Below are positions 15,932 to 24,062 of a stretch of 27,629 bases of DNA, in pieces (the stretch's first letter is position 1; each line of letters starts with the position of its first letter). The notes under the pieces are model-generated. The model worked only from the letters and a program-made list of their open reading frames with translations, made no database searches and had not been told where the DNA came from. Origin of the DNA: Pseudomonadota bacterium (GTDB taxonomy: Bacteria; Pseudomonadota; Gammaproteobacteria; Burkholderiales; Burkholderiaceae_B); NCBI GenBank assembly GCA_023422555.1, contig JAFAGQ010000153.1, forward strand, positions 1 to 27,629, given 5' to 3'. The position numbers and the translations under genes were made by a program.

Positions 15932-16897
15932 TTATTGTTTAATCATTGTTGTCTGAGCCTGAAGCACCAGACGGCCGGTCTCTGTCCTGATCTCGCACAG
16001 CACATGCGCAAGACTGCGACCTGAGTTCACAATCCGGCTCGTGGCAGTTAATGTTCCTTCCGTGCCCGGACGAATGAAATTAGCGTTGATCTCCAATATG
16101 CGCCAGCCTTCCTTGACGGTTGCCAGACTGGTCTTGATTGCCAGTCCCAGCATGACCCCACCCTGTACGTGACCTACCCGGTTGCCAATATGCAGTCCAC
16201 AATGGATTTCGCAGGTCGCAGTGTGCCCCTCGCTGACGGGTGTCAGCCCCCAGAACATTTCGGTAAATGTAGTCTTTTCGGCAATCGCTTTATCGTTCGT
16301 CCAGTCAGCCTTTGCCTTGAGCGCGCGCTGATAGGCGCCTTCTTCCTGGCTGGAAAGGTCATTGACGTCCAGTAACTCGATCTGCTCAAGAAGGTGATGA
16401 TCAGGTTGTGATTGAGTGGGGCGATCTGCCGGACGCTCAAGCACTGCAAAACTGCCTTCAGCAAAACAGACTTCCGTTTCCCCGGAAAATATCGTGACAC
16501 CGCTATTCCTGACGGCAATTGCATTGTCATCTGACTGAAAACGACAATGACTTCTGGCGACCAGCGGCTGCGTTGCATGACTGCCCGTAAACGTGACTTT
16601 GGCGCTGATGGTGGCCAGTCGCGTATCGAAGCCGACTTCTCCGCGAATGGAAGCGGCCAGGGCAACATCGGCCATGATGCACAGGGCAACGGGAAGTGGC
16701 TGTCCGTTGACATCCTTGTTGCTCTCCAGATCCATGCTCAGGGTCGCCTTGTCGTGATCGACCGTGTCATATGTGATACCCAGAAAATAGCCGGGCAGAT
16801 GCCACGACGCGGCGCGTTGCATGCTAAGCGCTTTCAGGACGCGGGTAATGTCAGGATCAGAGGTCAGGTTATCAGTGGATGAGTCAGTTGCGTGCAT
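15932..16897 (-). CDS. Acyl-CoA thioesterase with two hotdog domains (PaaI type)
   Basis: This protein probably hydrolyses acyl-CoA or aryl-CoA thioesters in the cytoplasm; the substrate cannot be told. Two hotdog domains are arranged in tandem. The N-terminal one (about 30-155) has a degenerate central-helix region (QPLPVALCIMADVALAASI). The C-terminal one (about 210-320) carries the PaaI signature GHVQGGVMLGLAIKTS at 242-257. The 321-residue length equals two single-domain thioesterases. The first domain probably arose by duplication and seems to have lost the usual H-G-G pattern, so one active site per chain pair is likely. It is transcribed alone and converges with sodA. Confidence 0.8.
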   Translation of the reverse strand: MHATDSSTDNLTSDPDITRVLKALSMQRAASWHLPGYFLGITYDTVDHDKATLSMDLESNKDVNGQPLPVALCIMADVALAASIRGEVGFDTRLATISAKVTFTGSHATQPLVARSHCRFQSDDNAIAVRNSGVTIFSGETEVCFAEGSFAVLERPADRPTQSQPDHHLLEQIELLDVNDLSSQEEGAYQRALKAKADWTNDKAIAEKTTFTEMFWGLTPVSEGHTATCEIHCGLHIGNRVGHVQGGVMLGLAIKTSLATVKEGWRILEINANFIRPGTEGTLTATSRIVNSGRSLAHVLCEIRTETGRLVLQAQTTMIKQ

Positions 16898-17220
16898 ATT
16901 TCAGTTGTGTTGAGCCGGCCATATTTCAACTGGCATTCTCTGTGAGCAGAGATGCAATTTTACACAGGTAATGACGAGGGCAATCGATTCTGCCTTTGCG
17001 CATTGCGTCTGACATGTCTCTTATACTTTGCGGCATCAAAGGACATATCGGGCACCAAACGCTCTCGAGCTCGGTAAGTCGCCTGAGGAATCGAAGTAAT
17101 GACCAAGCGCCACGCGCAAAGCTGCTTATATGCCCCTAACAGTATTAGGTATTTCATTTGAATAGTCTTATATAAGACATATAATCAAACGACGTTTGAA
17201 ATAAAATGGGGAGAAGAAAC
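16898..17220. other. Divergent intergenic region upstream of the PQQ dehydrogenase
   Basis: About 320 bases separate the thioesterase and dehydrogenase starts. No gene is credible. The right end holds the dehydrogenase promoter and two perfect palindromes (17165-17199). The middle part shows nothing I can name. Confidence 0.5.
17158..17199 (+). promoter_or_regulatory. PQQ-dehydrogenase promoter with two perfect inverted repeats
   Basis: TTGAAT (17158-17163), a 16-base spacer and a perfect TATAAT (17180-17185) form the promoter. GTCTTATATAAGAC (17165-17178) is a perfect palindrome filling the spacer. TCAAACG-A-CGTTTGA (17185-17199) is a perfect inverted repeat over the expected start of transcription. 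Two operators for repressors, or one cooperative site, are implied. Confidence 0.65.
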
Positions 17221-19617
17221 GTGTCAACAGATAATCGCACGACACACAGGCCATGGTGGCCACGTGTCTTTGGCGTCGTGCTGGCGCTGATGGGCCTGGC
17301 CTTATTGATTGGAGGTTTTCGCCTGGTATCACTGGGCGGATCCTGGTATTACCTGATCGCCGGCGCGGCGACGGTGATCGCGGGCCTGTTGTTGCTAGCT
17401 GCCAAAGCATCGGGCGCATGGCTTTATTTCCTGGTGGTTATCGGCACCGTGATCTGGGCTTTTGCCGAAGTTGGCACTGACTTCTGGGGATTGGTACCTC
17501 GGCTGGCACCGGTTCTGGTTCTGGGCCTGATCGCAGCGCTGGCGCTGCGCAGTCTGCGTCCAACGACCCGCGCCGTGGCCATTCCCGCGGCTGTGGTGCA
17601 GTTGCTGGTGCTGATTGTGGGTGGCGTGATGATCTTTTCGCCACAAGGCACCATTGAGAACACAGCGAATAACGGCACCAAAATTGTCAACGACATCCCG
17701 CTGGTGAGCGATGCCAATAGCAAAGATAATCGCTGGACACAGTACGGCCGCACCGGCCATAGCGATCGTTTCGGCCCGTTTGATCAGATCAAACCGGACA
17801 ACGTGGATCAGCTGGAAGTGGCGTGGACGTATCGCACCGGCACGGAGCCCGGCAAGTCGGACGAAGATCAGGCCACACCCATTCAGGTGGGCGATTCGCT
17901 GTATTTGTGCACTCCGCATAACAAAGTGATTGCCCTGAATGCAGAGACGGGCGAGGAACGCTGGACCTTTGATCCTAAGCCAAAACTGAGTCCGGCCTGG
18001 AACCGCTGCCGTGGCGTAGGCTATTATGAAGTGGCTGATGCAGACAAATCTGAAAATGGCATGTGTGATGCTCGCATCATTACCACAGACAAACAGGCTC
18101 GCTTGTGGGCGCTGGACGCCAAAACCGGTGAACTGTGCCCAGGCTTTGGAGATAGCGGAAACGGCTATACAGACCTGAGCAACGGCATGGGTGAGTATCC
18201 AGATTTTTACTATATGCCAACCTCACAACCATTAGTGGCCGGTGATCGCGTCATTATCGGCGGCTGGGTCTGGGACGGCAAGCAAACATCCGAACCATCT
18301 GGCGTTGTGCGCGCTTTCAATGCGAAAGACGGTTCACTGGACTGGGCATGGGATCTGGGCAACCCCGAGATTACCAAACTGCCACCCGAAGGCCAAACCT
18401 ATACGCAGGGCACACCCAATTTCTGGACACATGGCGCCTATGATGAAAAACTGGGTTTGATCTATCTGCCGCTGGGCAATGCCACGCCTGACTTCTGGGC
18501 AGAGCATCGCAGCGAGGACATGAACAAAAATGCCTCTTCGATTGTTGCGTTGAATGTTGAAACCGGCCGCCGCGTCTGGCAATTCCAGTCCACGCATCTG
18601 GACACGTGGGATTATGATAATGCGTCGCCACCAACACTGGTGGACGTTCCTGATGGCAACGGCGGCAACACGCCCGCCCTGGTACTGGCTACCAAAACGC
18701 ATCAGTTATTCCTGCTGGATCGCACTAACGGCAAGCCGCTGGCTGATGTAGAGGAGCGCAAGGTTCCGGCGCCCGTCATGAAAGGTGACGTGCCTCCAGC
18801 ACCAACACAACCGTGGTCTGTTGGCATGCCGCAGGTCGGCCCGATGTCCATGAGCGAAAAGGACATGTGGGGCGCTACCATGTTCGATCAGCTGTTTTGC
18901 CGCATCAAGTTCAAAGAATTGAATTATGAAGGGCCCTACACCAAAATTACCGACAAGCCCACGCTTGTGTTCCCGGGCTATTATGGTGGCTTCAACTGGG
19001 GTGGACAGGCTTACGACCCGCGCACGAATATGCTGGTTGTGAATGACATCAACATGCCGCAGATTGTTTTCCTTGCACCACAGGAAACAGCCGATGCAAC
19101 GACCAAGGAGCTGAATGCAAAAGACATAACGCAGGCAAACTGGTCGAACTCGCACGTGCAGGAAGGCACGCCTTATCAGGCCGTGCGCGGTTCATTCAAT
19201 TCCTTCCTGGGCCTGCCTTGCAATCAGCCTTCATGGGGTAATCTGACCGGCGTGGATCTGAATACCAAGACCATCGCCTGGCAGGTTCCGCTGGGTACGG
19301 TTGAAGACAGTCGTCTGATGGGCGTTCGCACAAGCCTGCCTGTGCCATTGGGTATGCCTAGCCTGTCCGGCCCGCTGGTTACCGCTGGCGGCCTGACATT
19401 CTACGCGGGTACGCAGGATTACTATCTGCGCGGCTTTGACAACCGCAGTGGCAAAGAAGTCTGGAAATCACGCCTGCCCGTAGGTGCGCAGGCTACACCC
19501 ATGACCTATCTGTCGCCGGAATCCGGACGCCAGTTTGTGGTTGTGGTTGCCGGCGGTGCCCGCATGACACCGGATAAAGGTGATTATGTGATTGGATATG
19601 CGTTGCCGAAGAAGTAA
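17221..19617 (+). CDS. Membrane-bound PQQ-dependent dehydrogenase, glucose/quinate/shikimate family
   Basis: This enzyme oxidises a sugar or cyclic polyol in the periplasm with PQQ and passes electrons to ubiquinone. An ATG exists at 17206, but the GTG at 17221 has GGGGAG seven bases upstream and is the better start (798 residues; E. coli Gcd has 796). Five membrane helices lie within 14-140, and the PQQ propeller runs from about 168 to the end. Asp464 in DTWDYD corresponds to catalytic Asp466 of E. coli Gcd, and Lys492 in ATKTHQLFLLDRTNG to the PQQ-contacting Lys493. MWGATMFDQLFCR and GQATPMTY are family blocks. The residue at the E. coli His262 position is Trp260, so glucose specificity is doubtful. 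No PQQ synthesis genes are in the window. A strong terminator follows. Confidence 0.92.
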   Translation: MSTDNRTTHRPWWPRVFGVVLALMGLALLIGGFRLVSLGGSWYYLIAGAATVIAGLLLLAAKASGAWLYFLVVIGTVIWAFAEVGTDFWGLVPRLAPVLVLGLIAALALRSLRPTTRAVAIPAAVVQLLVLIVGGVMIFSPQGTIENTANNGTKIVNDIPLVSDANSKDNRWTQYGRTGHSDRFGPFDQIKPDNVDQLEVAWTYRTGTEPGKSDEDQATPIQVGDSLYLCTPHNKVIALNAETGEERWTFDPKPKLSPAWNRCRGVGYYEVADADKSENGMCDARIITTDKQARLWALDAKTGELCPGFGDSGNGYTDLSNGMGEYPDFYYMPTSQPLVAGDRVIIGGWVWDGKQTSEPSGVVRAFNAKDGSLDWAWDLGNPEITKLPPEGQTYTQGTPNFWTHGAYDEKLGLIYLPLGNATPDFWAEHRSEDMNKNASSIVALNVETGRRVWQFQSTHLDTWDYDNASPPTLVDVPDGNGGNTPALVLATKTHQLFLLDRTNGKPLADVEERKVPAPVMKGDVPPAPTQPWSVGMPQVGPMSMSEKDMWGATMFDQLFCRIKFKELNYEGPYTKITDKPTLVFPGYYGGFNWGGQAYDPRTNMLVVNDINMPQIVFLAPQETADATTKELNAKDITQANWSNSHVQEGTPYQAVRGSFNSFLGLPCNQPSWGNLTGVDLNTKTIAWQVPLGTVEDSRLMGVRTSLPVPLGMPSLSGPLVTAGGLTFYAGTQDYYLRGFDNRSGKEVWKSRLPVGAQATPMTYLSPESGRQFVVVVAGGARMTPDKGDYVIGYALPKK

Positions 19618-19644
19618 GCAGTCAGTAGATTGTGTTTGACTGGG

Positions 19645-19672
19645 GAGCGGCCGGAACGGCCGCTCTTTTTTT
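19645..19672 (+). terminator. Intrinsic terminator after the PQQ dehydrogenase
   Basis: A perfect eight-base stem GAGCGGCC (19645-19652) with GGCCGCTC (19658-19665) and a five-base loop is followed by seven T. It lies 28 bases after the stop codon. Confidence 0.92.
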
Positions 19673-19811
19673 GGGGGCGTTCATACAAAACGATGCGTGT
19701 TGCCGTCAGCGATTACATCTTGATGACGGAAGAATCAAACGCACTCCGCTGCGCCGCCCCGCCCTGACTTAAACACAGCTGTGATAAGATAAAGAACGAT
19801 CAGGGGATGAA

Positions 19812-19827
19812 GGCAAGGAACCTTGCC
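19812..19827. promoter_or_regulatory. 16-bp inverted repeat upstream of the MFS gene
   Basis: GGCAAGG-AA-CCTTGCC has perfect seven-base arms about 135 bases before the MFS start. It could be an operator. The remaining gene-free bases from 19673 to 19961 show no gene. A TAATAT at 19944-19949 is a possible -10 box, but no matching -35 is seen. Confidence 0.35.
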
Positions 19828-19961
19828 CGGGCGCTGCCAGTCCGGTGGCGAACACAGAGAAACCAGATATGCTGCCATTAACACACCCGAAATAATGGGT
19901 GCCCGTAAGTGCGTCCTGCACGCCATTCCCGTATTCGCCTTACTAATATGACGGTTGTAAA

Positions 19962-21179
19962 ATGAGATTGAAGATTTCACCCTACGCATGGGTGAGTTTT
20001 GCCATGATTGTCGGCGTAATGGGCACAGCCCTGATAAGCCCTTTGTATGCCTTGTACAAGGAAACATGGCATTTGCAAACCAGCGAGATCTCTCTGATTT
20101 ACGTAATGTATATGGCCGGCGCCCTGTCCGGCCTGTTATTTTTTGGGCGCATGCCCGATCGCGTCGGCTTTCTTCCCATGATGCAATGCGGCCTGGCCCT
20201 TGCCCTGGCCGGTACATTCATCAGCATGATCGCCGGGGACACGTTGATCCTGAATATCGGTCGATTTATTGTCGGCGTTGCGTCCAGCATGCTGACCACC
20301 AGCTCCAGCGTGGGTCTTACCAAACTATCGCGCGCCGGAAGCCTGCAGAAAGTGGCCATGATGACCGGCTTTCTGATGGCTTTTGGTTTTGGCCTGGGCC
20401 CGCTGGTGGGAGGACTGATTGGTCAGTGGTCAGCCAATCCACTGGTGCTTACCTATGTTCCCACCCTGCTGCTGGGTGTACTGGGGCTGATTGCCCTATT
20501 TCGTTTGAAATTGCCTGAAGAAAAGCCCACTCGCAAACGCAAGCGTCTGAACCTGCAGGATGTGCTGCCAAAGCTGACCTGGCCGCAGGAACCCGGGCAA
20601 TCGGCCGCGTTTATTCTGACATGCTGCCTGCCATTTCTGGCCTTTGGCGTCTTTGGATTGTATGCCTCCATGGCGCCACTATTCCTGGATCAGCTGATTC
20701 CCTGGCACGGTCCCGCGGTCAGCGGCACTGCAATTGCCCTGATTCTGTTTGCATCTGCAGGCATCCAGATCATAGCCGGGCGACTGCCTACGCAATGGTG
20801 TGGGGTAGCCGGCCTGCTGAGTCTGGCGATATGTAACACACTGCTGATTCTGAATCTGGCGACAGGATCTGCCATTCTGTTCACGCTGGGCGTTGTATTT
20901 ACCGCAATGGGGCATGGCATGTGCATGCTGGCCGGCATGAGCATGATCAACCGCCTTGCCACTGCCGGCAACCGCTCAGGGCTGATGGCCACTTATCTGG
21001 TGATTGGCTACTTTGGCAGCATTGTTCCCATGATGGGCATAGGCTGGATAGCCGATTATTGGGGGATCGATACCGCTGTTCGCCTGTTCTGCGCGGCGGT
21101 CATCACAATTGCAATCCCTATAGCGATCCTGTATTTCCGCAATTCTATTATTCGACAACGTACGGAACTCAGTGTGTAG
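19962..21179 (+). CDS. Major facilitator superfamily transporter
   Basis: This inner-membrane secondary transporter of 405 residues has about 12 helices in two halves separated by a basic cytoplasmic loop (PEEKPTRKRKR near 185-196). The loop between helices 2 and 3, FGRMPDRVGFLPMM, is the MFS motif A. GFGLGPLVGGLIG in helix 5 is the motif C-like region of antiporters, suggesting an efflux or exchange role. No ribosome site precedes the ATG. If the TAATAT at 19944 is the -10 box, the transcript would start only a few bases before the ATG, so the message may be almost leaderless. The substrate is unknown. It stands alone after a strong terminator. Confidence 0.88.
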   Translation: MRLKISPYAWVSFAMIVGVMGTALISPLYALYKETWHLQTSEISLIYVMYMAGALSGLLFFGRMPDRVGFLPMMQCGLALALAGTFISMIAGDTLILNIGRFIVGVASSMLTTSSSVGLTKLSRAGSLQKVAMMTGFLMAFGFGLGPLVGGLIGQWSANPLVLTYVPTLLLGVLGLIALFRLKLPEEKPTRKRKRLNLQDVLPKLTWPQEPGQSAAFILTCCLPFLAFGVFGLYASMAPLFLDQLIPWHGPAVSGTAIALILFASAGIQIIAGRLPTQWCGVAGLLSLAICNTLLILNLATGSAILFTLGVVFTAMGHGMCMLAGMSMINRLATAGNRSGLMATYLVIGYFGSIVPMMGIGWIADYWGIDTAVRLFCAAVITIAIPIAILYFRNSIIRQRTELSV

Positions 21180-21233
21180 TCAAATTTGGTATGCCCCTTC
21201 GAATACCAGTTCATTTGCGCTTTTGTTGTATCA

Positions 21234-21260
21234 GCGAAGAGTTATTCAAGCGAAGAGTTA
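21234..21260. repeat. Direct repeat upstream of tctB
   Basis: GCGAAGAGTTA occurs at 21234-21244 and again at 21250-21260, spaced 16 bases start to start, in the 274-base gap before tctB. It could be an activator site, though a chance repeat in an AT-rich gap is also possible. The rest of the gap holds no gene. Confidence 0.4.
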
Positions 21261-21453
21261 ATCTCATTTACTTGTGCTACTTAAATCTTGCTTTATTGCG
21301 CGCGACAGACCAGGCAGTGACATGACTATGACCAAATAGTAATTCTATTGAAAGTTTCCATTTGACTTAATCAGTTTAGTATCTCCCTCTTGCAAGGCAA
21401 TCCTTTCGGCCTGCAAATCATTTGAAGAAAACGGGACTACTGAGGAGGTCAGA

Positions 21454-21909
21454 GTGATTAAGAACAAAACAGATCTATTTTCGGCAGCATTATTGATGCT
21501 GCTGGGCGTAGGTCTTGTAACAGGCAGCCTGCAATATGGCACCGGTACGTTAGCAAGAATGGGTCCGGGCTATTTTCCATTGTTGCTGGGTGCATTGCTT
21601 ATCCTGATTGGCGCAATACTGGTAGCCACACCACCTCATATCGAAGGAGATGAGGAAGTCATTGATCAATCCTATTCGGTCATTCGACCATGGTCGTGTG
21701 TTGTGGCTGGAATGATTGGATTCATTGTTCTGGGAACATATGGTGGGTTAGTACCTGCGACGTTTCTGCTGATTTTTTTATCCGCGCTGGGAGATAGTCG
21801 GAATACCGTCAAAGCTGCACTGGCTTTGGCTGCAGGCGTGACGCTGGCTGCCGTCATTATCTTCTACTACGGAATGCAAATGCAATTTCCGCTGTTTACG
21901 TGGGGTTGA
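21454..21909 (+). CDS. tctB: Tripartite tricarboxylate transporter small membrane subunit (TctB)
   Basis: This is the small membrane subunit of a TctABC-type carboxylate importer. It starts with GTG at 21454 behind a strong GAGGAGG ribosome site. The 151 residues form four hydrophobic segments (near 9-25, 38-55, 81-100 and 125-143). The early motif GTLARMGPGYFPLLLG is the clear TctB signature. It lies two bases upstream of the best tctA start, so translation is probably coupled. The block is less GC-rich than the flanking genes. Confidence 0.92.
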   Translation: MIKNKTDLFSAALLMLLGVGLVTGSLQYGTGTLARMGPGYFPLLLGALLILIGAILVATPPHIEGDEEVIDQSYSVIRPWSCVVAGMIGFIVLGTYGGLVPATFLLIFLSALGDSRNTVKAALALAAGVTLAAVIIFYYGMQMQFPLFTWG

Positions 21910-21911
21910 TC

Positions 21912-23432
21912 ATGATTGATAATCTAATCCTTGGAATCACGACCGCGTTTTCCTTACATAATTTGCTTTATTCGCTGCTTGGTGTTTTTGTTGGCAATCT
22001 TATTGGTGTTCTGCCGGGAATTGGTGCATTGGCCGCAATTTCCATGTTATTACCATTGACATATACACTGCCCCCCGCCGCCGCGCTCATGATGCTGGCT
22101 GGTATCTACTATGGTACAAGTTTCGGTGGTGCTGCCACGTCAATCCTGCTCAATTTGCCCGGCACCGCTTCTCACGCCGTTGTATGCGTAGATGGCAATC
22201 CAATGGCAAAACAGGGTCGTGCCGGTTCTGCGCTTTTCATTGCAATGTTCGCATCATTTATTGGCGTGCTTGTCGGTATCGTCCTGATGTTGTTCTTCAG
22301 TCCCTTGTTAACAAACATAGGATTTATGTTCGGACCCGCTGAATACTTCTCACTGATGGCACTGGGACTACTGGCTGCTGCCACGCTGGCGACAGGCTCG
22401 CCAATCAAAGGAGTTGCTTCGGTGATCATCGGATTGGCCATCGGCGTCATCGGAACTGATGTGAATAGCGGCGTTGCGCGATTTGATTTTGGAATTCCTG
22501 AACTTCAGGATGGTATTGCATTGGTCACATTGGCGATGGGGCTTTTTGGCATCACAGATGTGTTGGCAAATGCGGGAAAAATCGGCGAGGGGACCATCAT
22601 TTCCAAGTCGAAAATTTCAGGAAATTCCGTTAGACCTGCAAAAGGTGAGATTAAACAATCAATGCCAGCGATCGGGCGCGGCGCCGCTATAGGTTCTGCT
22701 TTGGGTATTCTGCCCGGTGCGGGCGGAACAATTGCGTCTTTCATGTCATATGCGTTTGAGAAGAAAGTGTCGAAGACACCTCAGCGATTTGGCAAGGGCG
22801 CAATTGAGGGCGTAGCCGGTCCTGAGTCTGCGAACAGTTCCGCTGCCATTACTGCGTTTATCCCTACGCTGACACTGGGAATCCCAGGTGACGCCGTAAT
22901 GGCATTGATGCTGGGTGCGATGATGATCCAGAACATACAGCCGGGCCCACAGATGATGGTGGAGCATCCAGAGTTGTTCTGGGGTCTGTTGATCAGTTTT
23001 GGCATCGGCAATTTGCTCCTGATGGTACTGAATATTCCTCTCATCGGCATGTGGGTGAAATTGCTGTCGGTTCCCTATCGATTCATCTATCCAACAGTCC
23101 TGTTTTTGATTTGCATTGGTGTCTACAGCACAAACAACAATATCTTCGACGTTACTGTCGTGCTTGTGGTTGGTATTTTCGGTTACCTGCTTTCACGACT
23201 GAAATTTCAACCGGCACCATTATTATTGGGTTTTGTATTGGGCCCGATGGTTGAAGAGAATTTCAGACGGGCACTGCTTTTATCCCGAGGCGATATGAGT
23301 ATCTTCATGACTCGCCCGATTAGTGGCGTCTGCATGACAATCATATTTTTGATGATCGCGTTTATTTTCTACAAACGAGTCAAATTGTCAGCCTCTGGTC
23401 GATCCGAAGAGCCTATCGTGGCAACAAAATAA
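21912..23432 (+). CDS. tctA: Tripartite tricarboxylate transporter large permease (TctA)
   Basis: This is the large membrane subunit of the same carboxylate importer. The frame begins at a GTG at 21900 inside tctB, but the ATG at 21912 follows GGGG at a suitable distance and gives 506 residues, the usual TctA length. The N-terminal GVFVGNLIGVLPGIGALAAISMLLP and the later YGTSFGGAATSILLNLPGTAS (with a second, similar GGTIASFMSYAFEKK stretch) are the TctA signatures. About 11-12 membrane segments are visible. No receptor gene (tctC) follows; the only TctC-like receptor in the window is at 7561-8553. Likely substrates are di- or tricarboxylates. Confidence 0.93.
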   Translation: MIDNLILGITTAFSLHNLLYSLLGVFVGNLIGVLPGIGALAAISMLLPLTYTLPPAAALMMLAGIYYGTSFGGAATSILLNLPGTASHAVVCVDGNPMAKQGRAGSALFIAMFASFIGVLVGIVLMLFFSPLLTNIGFMFGPAEYFSLMALGLLAAATLATGSPIKGVASVIIGLAIGVIGTDVNSGVARFDFGIPELQDGIALVTLAMGLFGITDVLANAGKIGEGTIISKSKISGNSVRPAKGEIKQSMPAIGRGAAIGSALGILPGAGGTIASFMSYAFEKKVSKTPQRFGKGAIEGVAGPESANSSAAITAFIPTLTLGIPGDAVMALMLGAMMIQNIQPGPQMMVEHPELFWGLLISFGIGNLLLMVLNIPLIGMWVKLLSVPYRFIYPTVLFLICIGVYSTNNNIFDVTVVLVVGIFGYLLSRLKFQPAPLLLGFVLGPMVEENFRRALLLSRGDMSIFMTRPISGVCMTIIFLMIAFIFYKRVKLSASGRSEEPIVATK

Positions 23433-23504
23433 CAAACAATGGAAGTGATCTGGTCGTTCTTGATGAAGAAGAAGTCTGATTCAACTTGAACGGCCATGGT
23501 AAAA

Positions 23505-23540
23505 AAACGCTCTCATCTCGGTATCGAAATGAGAGCGTTT
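23505..23540. terminator. Terminator-like hairpin after tctA
   Basis: A perfect 12-base stem AAACGCTCTCAT (23505-23516) with ATGAGAGCGTTT (23529-23540) has a 12-base loop. The T run is better on the minus strand (complement of the A run at 23501-23507) than on the plus strand, where only GTTTGT follows. It probably works for tctA and for any leftward transcript. Confidence 0.75.
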
Positions 23541-23704
23541 GTCATAGCCCAAAACCTTTATCGAAATTGACTTTCAGGCGATAATTCCAGATTGAAATAG
23601 ATTTGCTGAAGTCCCAGGAGATCAATCTTGACTATATTCTTAAGCAGATCTGGTTGAGGAAGTGCGCCGTGTCATTCGTGCAAGCCTTGGGTATTGGAGA
23701 AGTT

Positions 23705-23950
23705 ATGCGTTCTGTCCGCTGGGATATCGTTGTGCCACCCAAATTAGATCAGTCCGTACGCCTGTTCATCCCTACACAGGGTGGCGCCAGTGAGGGCGAT
23801 TTGTCTCACTTAGTTGAAGAGGCTGTTCGATCCTACTTACTGGAGAAGACCGTAGAACAAGCCAAAACCACTGTTGCGGATATGAGCGAATCAGAACTGA
23901 CAGGACTTATCGACGAAGCAGTGCAATGGTCACGTGACGTGAGACCATAG
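23705..23950 (+). CDS. Ribbon-helix-helix (CopG-like) protein, orphan antitoxin candidate
   Basis: The frame is open from 23603, but the ATG at 23705 has GGAG at a normal distance and gives 81 residues. The sequence opens with a short strand (RSVRWDIVVPPKLDQSVRLFI), followed by a turn and a helix (EGDLSHLVEEAVRSYLL). This is the pattern of a ribbon-helix-helix DNA-binding domain. The acidic C-terminal helices (MSESELTGLIDEAVQW) resemble the toxin-binding tail of VapB-type antitoxins. Such proteins normally sit just before a PIN-domain toxin gene. No PIN gene is present here: the next gene encodes an exported metallo-hydrolase. It may be a solitary antitoxin or a free regulator. Confidence 0.7.
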   Translation: MRSVRWDIVVPPKLDQSVRLFIPTQGGASEGDLSHLVEEAVRSYLLEKTVEQAKTTVADMSESELTGLIDEAVQWSRDVRP

Positions 23951-23980
23951 AGCCGGACTACTGCATCGCTGCTCCACCGG
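23948..23980. repeat. 33-bp imperfect direct repeat, left copy
   Basis: This segment matches 25180-25212 at 28 of 33 positions in the same orientation. It begins at the stop codon of the ribbon-helix-helix gene, and the pair brackets the metallo-hydrolase gene. The left copy also contains AGCCGG and CCGGCT arms that could form a hairpin. Confidence 0.7.
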
Positions 23981-23992
23981 CTGCGATCTGAC

Positions 23993-24023
23993 TATAATTG
24001 ATTGGCGTCGCAGGCTCGCGACG
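23993..24023 (+). promoter_or_regulatory. Candidate -10 box and hairpin before the metallo-hydrolase gene
   Basis: A perfect TATAAT lies at 23993-23998 but has no good -35 partner. CGTCGC (24006-24011) pairs with GCGACG (24018-24023) just downstream, where the transcript would begin. The stretch right after it, 24023-24039, matches the 14-bp repeat array at 12728-12744 with one mismatch. Confidence 0.35.
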
Positions 24024-24062
24024 TGCGGCACGTTAGGTTAATGACAACAACAGGAGACACTA

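Noticed and set aside
19735..20217. Leftward 160-codon open frame before and over the MFS start
   Set aside because: It overlaps the first helices of the MFS protein and has no family features or ribosome site.
21900..21911. GTG at 21900 as the tctA start
   Set aside because: It lies inside tctB without its own ribosome site. The ATG at 21912 gives the usual TctA N-terminus and is preceded by GGGG.
24023..24039. GTTAGGT words (also in the 12.7-kb array and in the ssb terminator loop) as integron attC core sites
   Set aside because: No partner RYYYAAC site with the expected folded arms was found upstream, and no integrase or cassette series is present. The word alone is too short.
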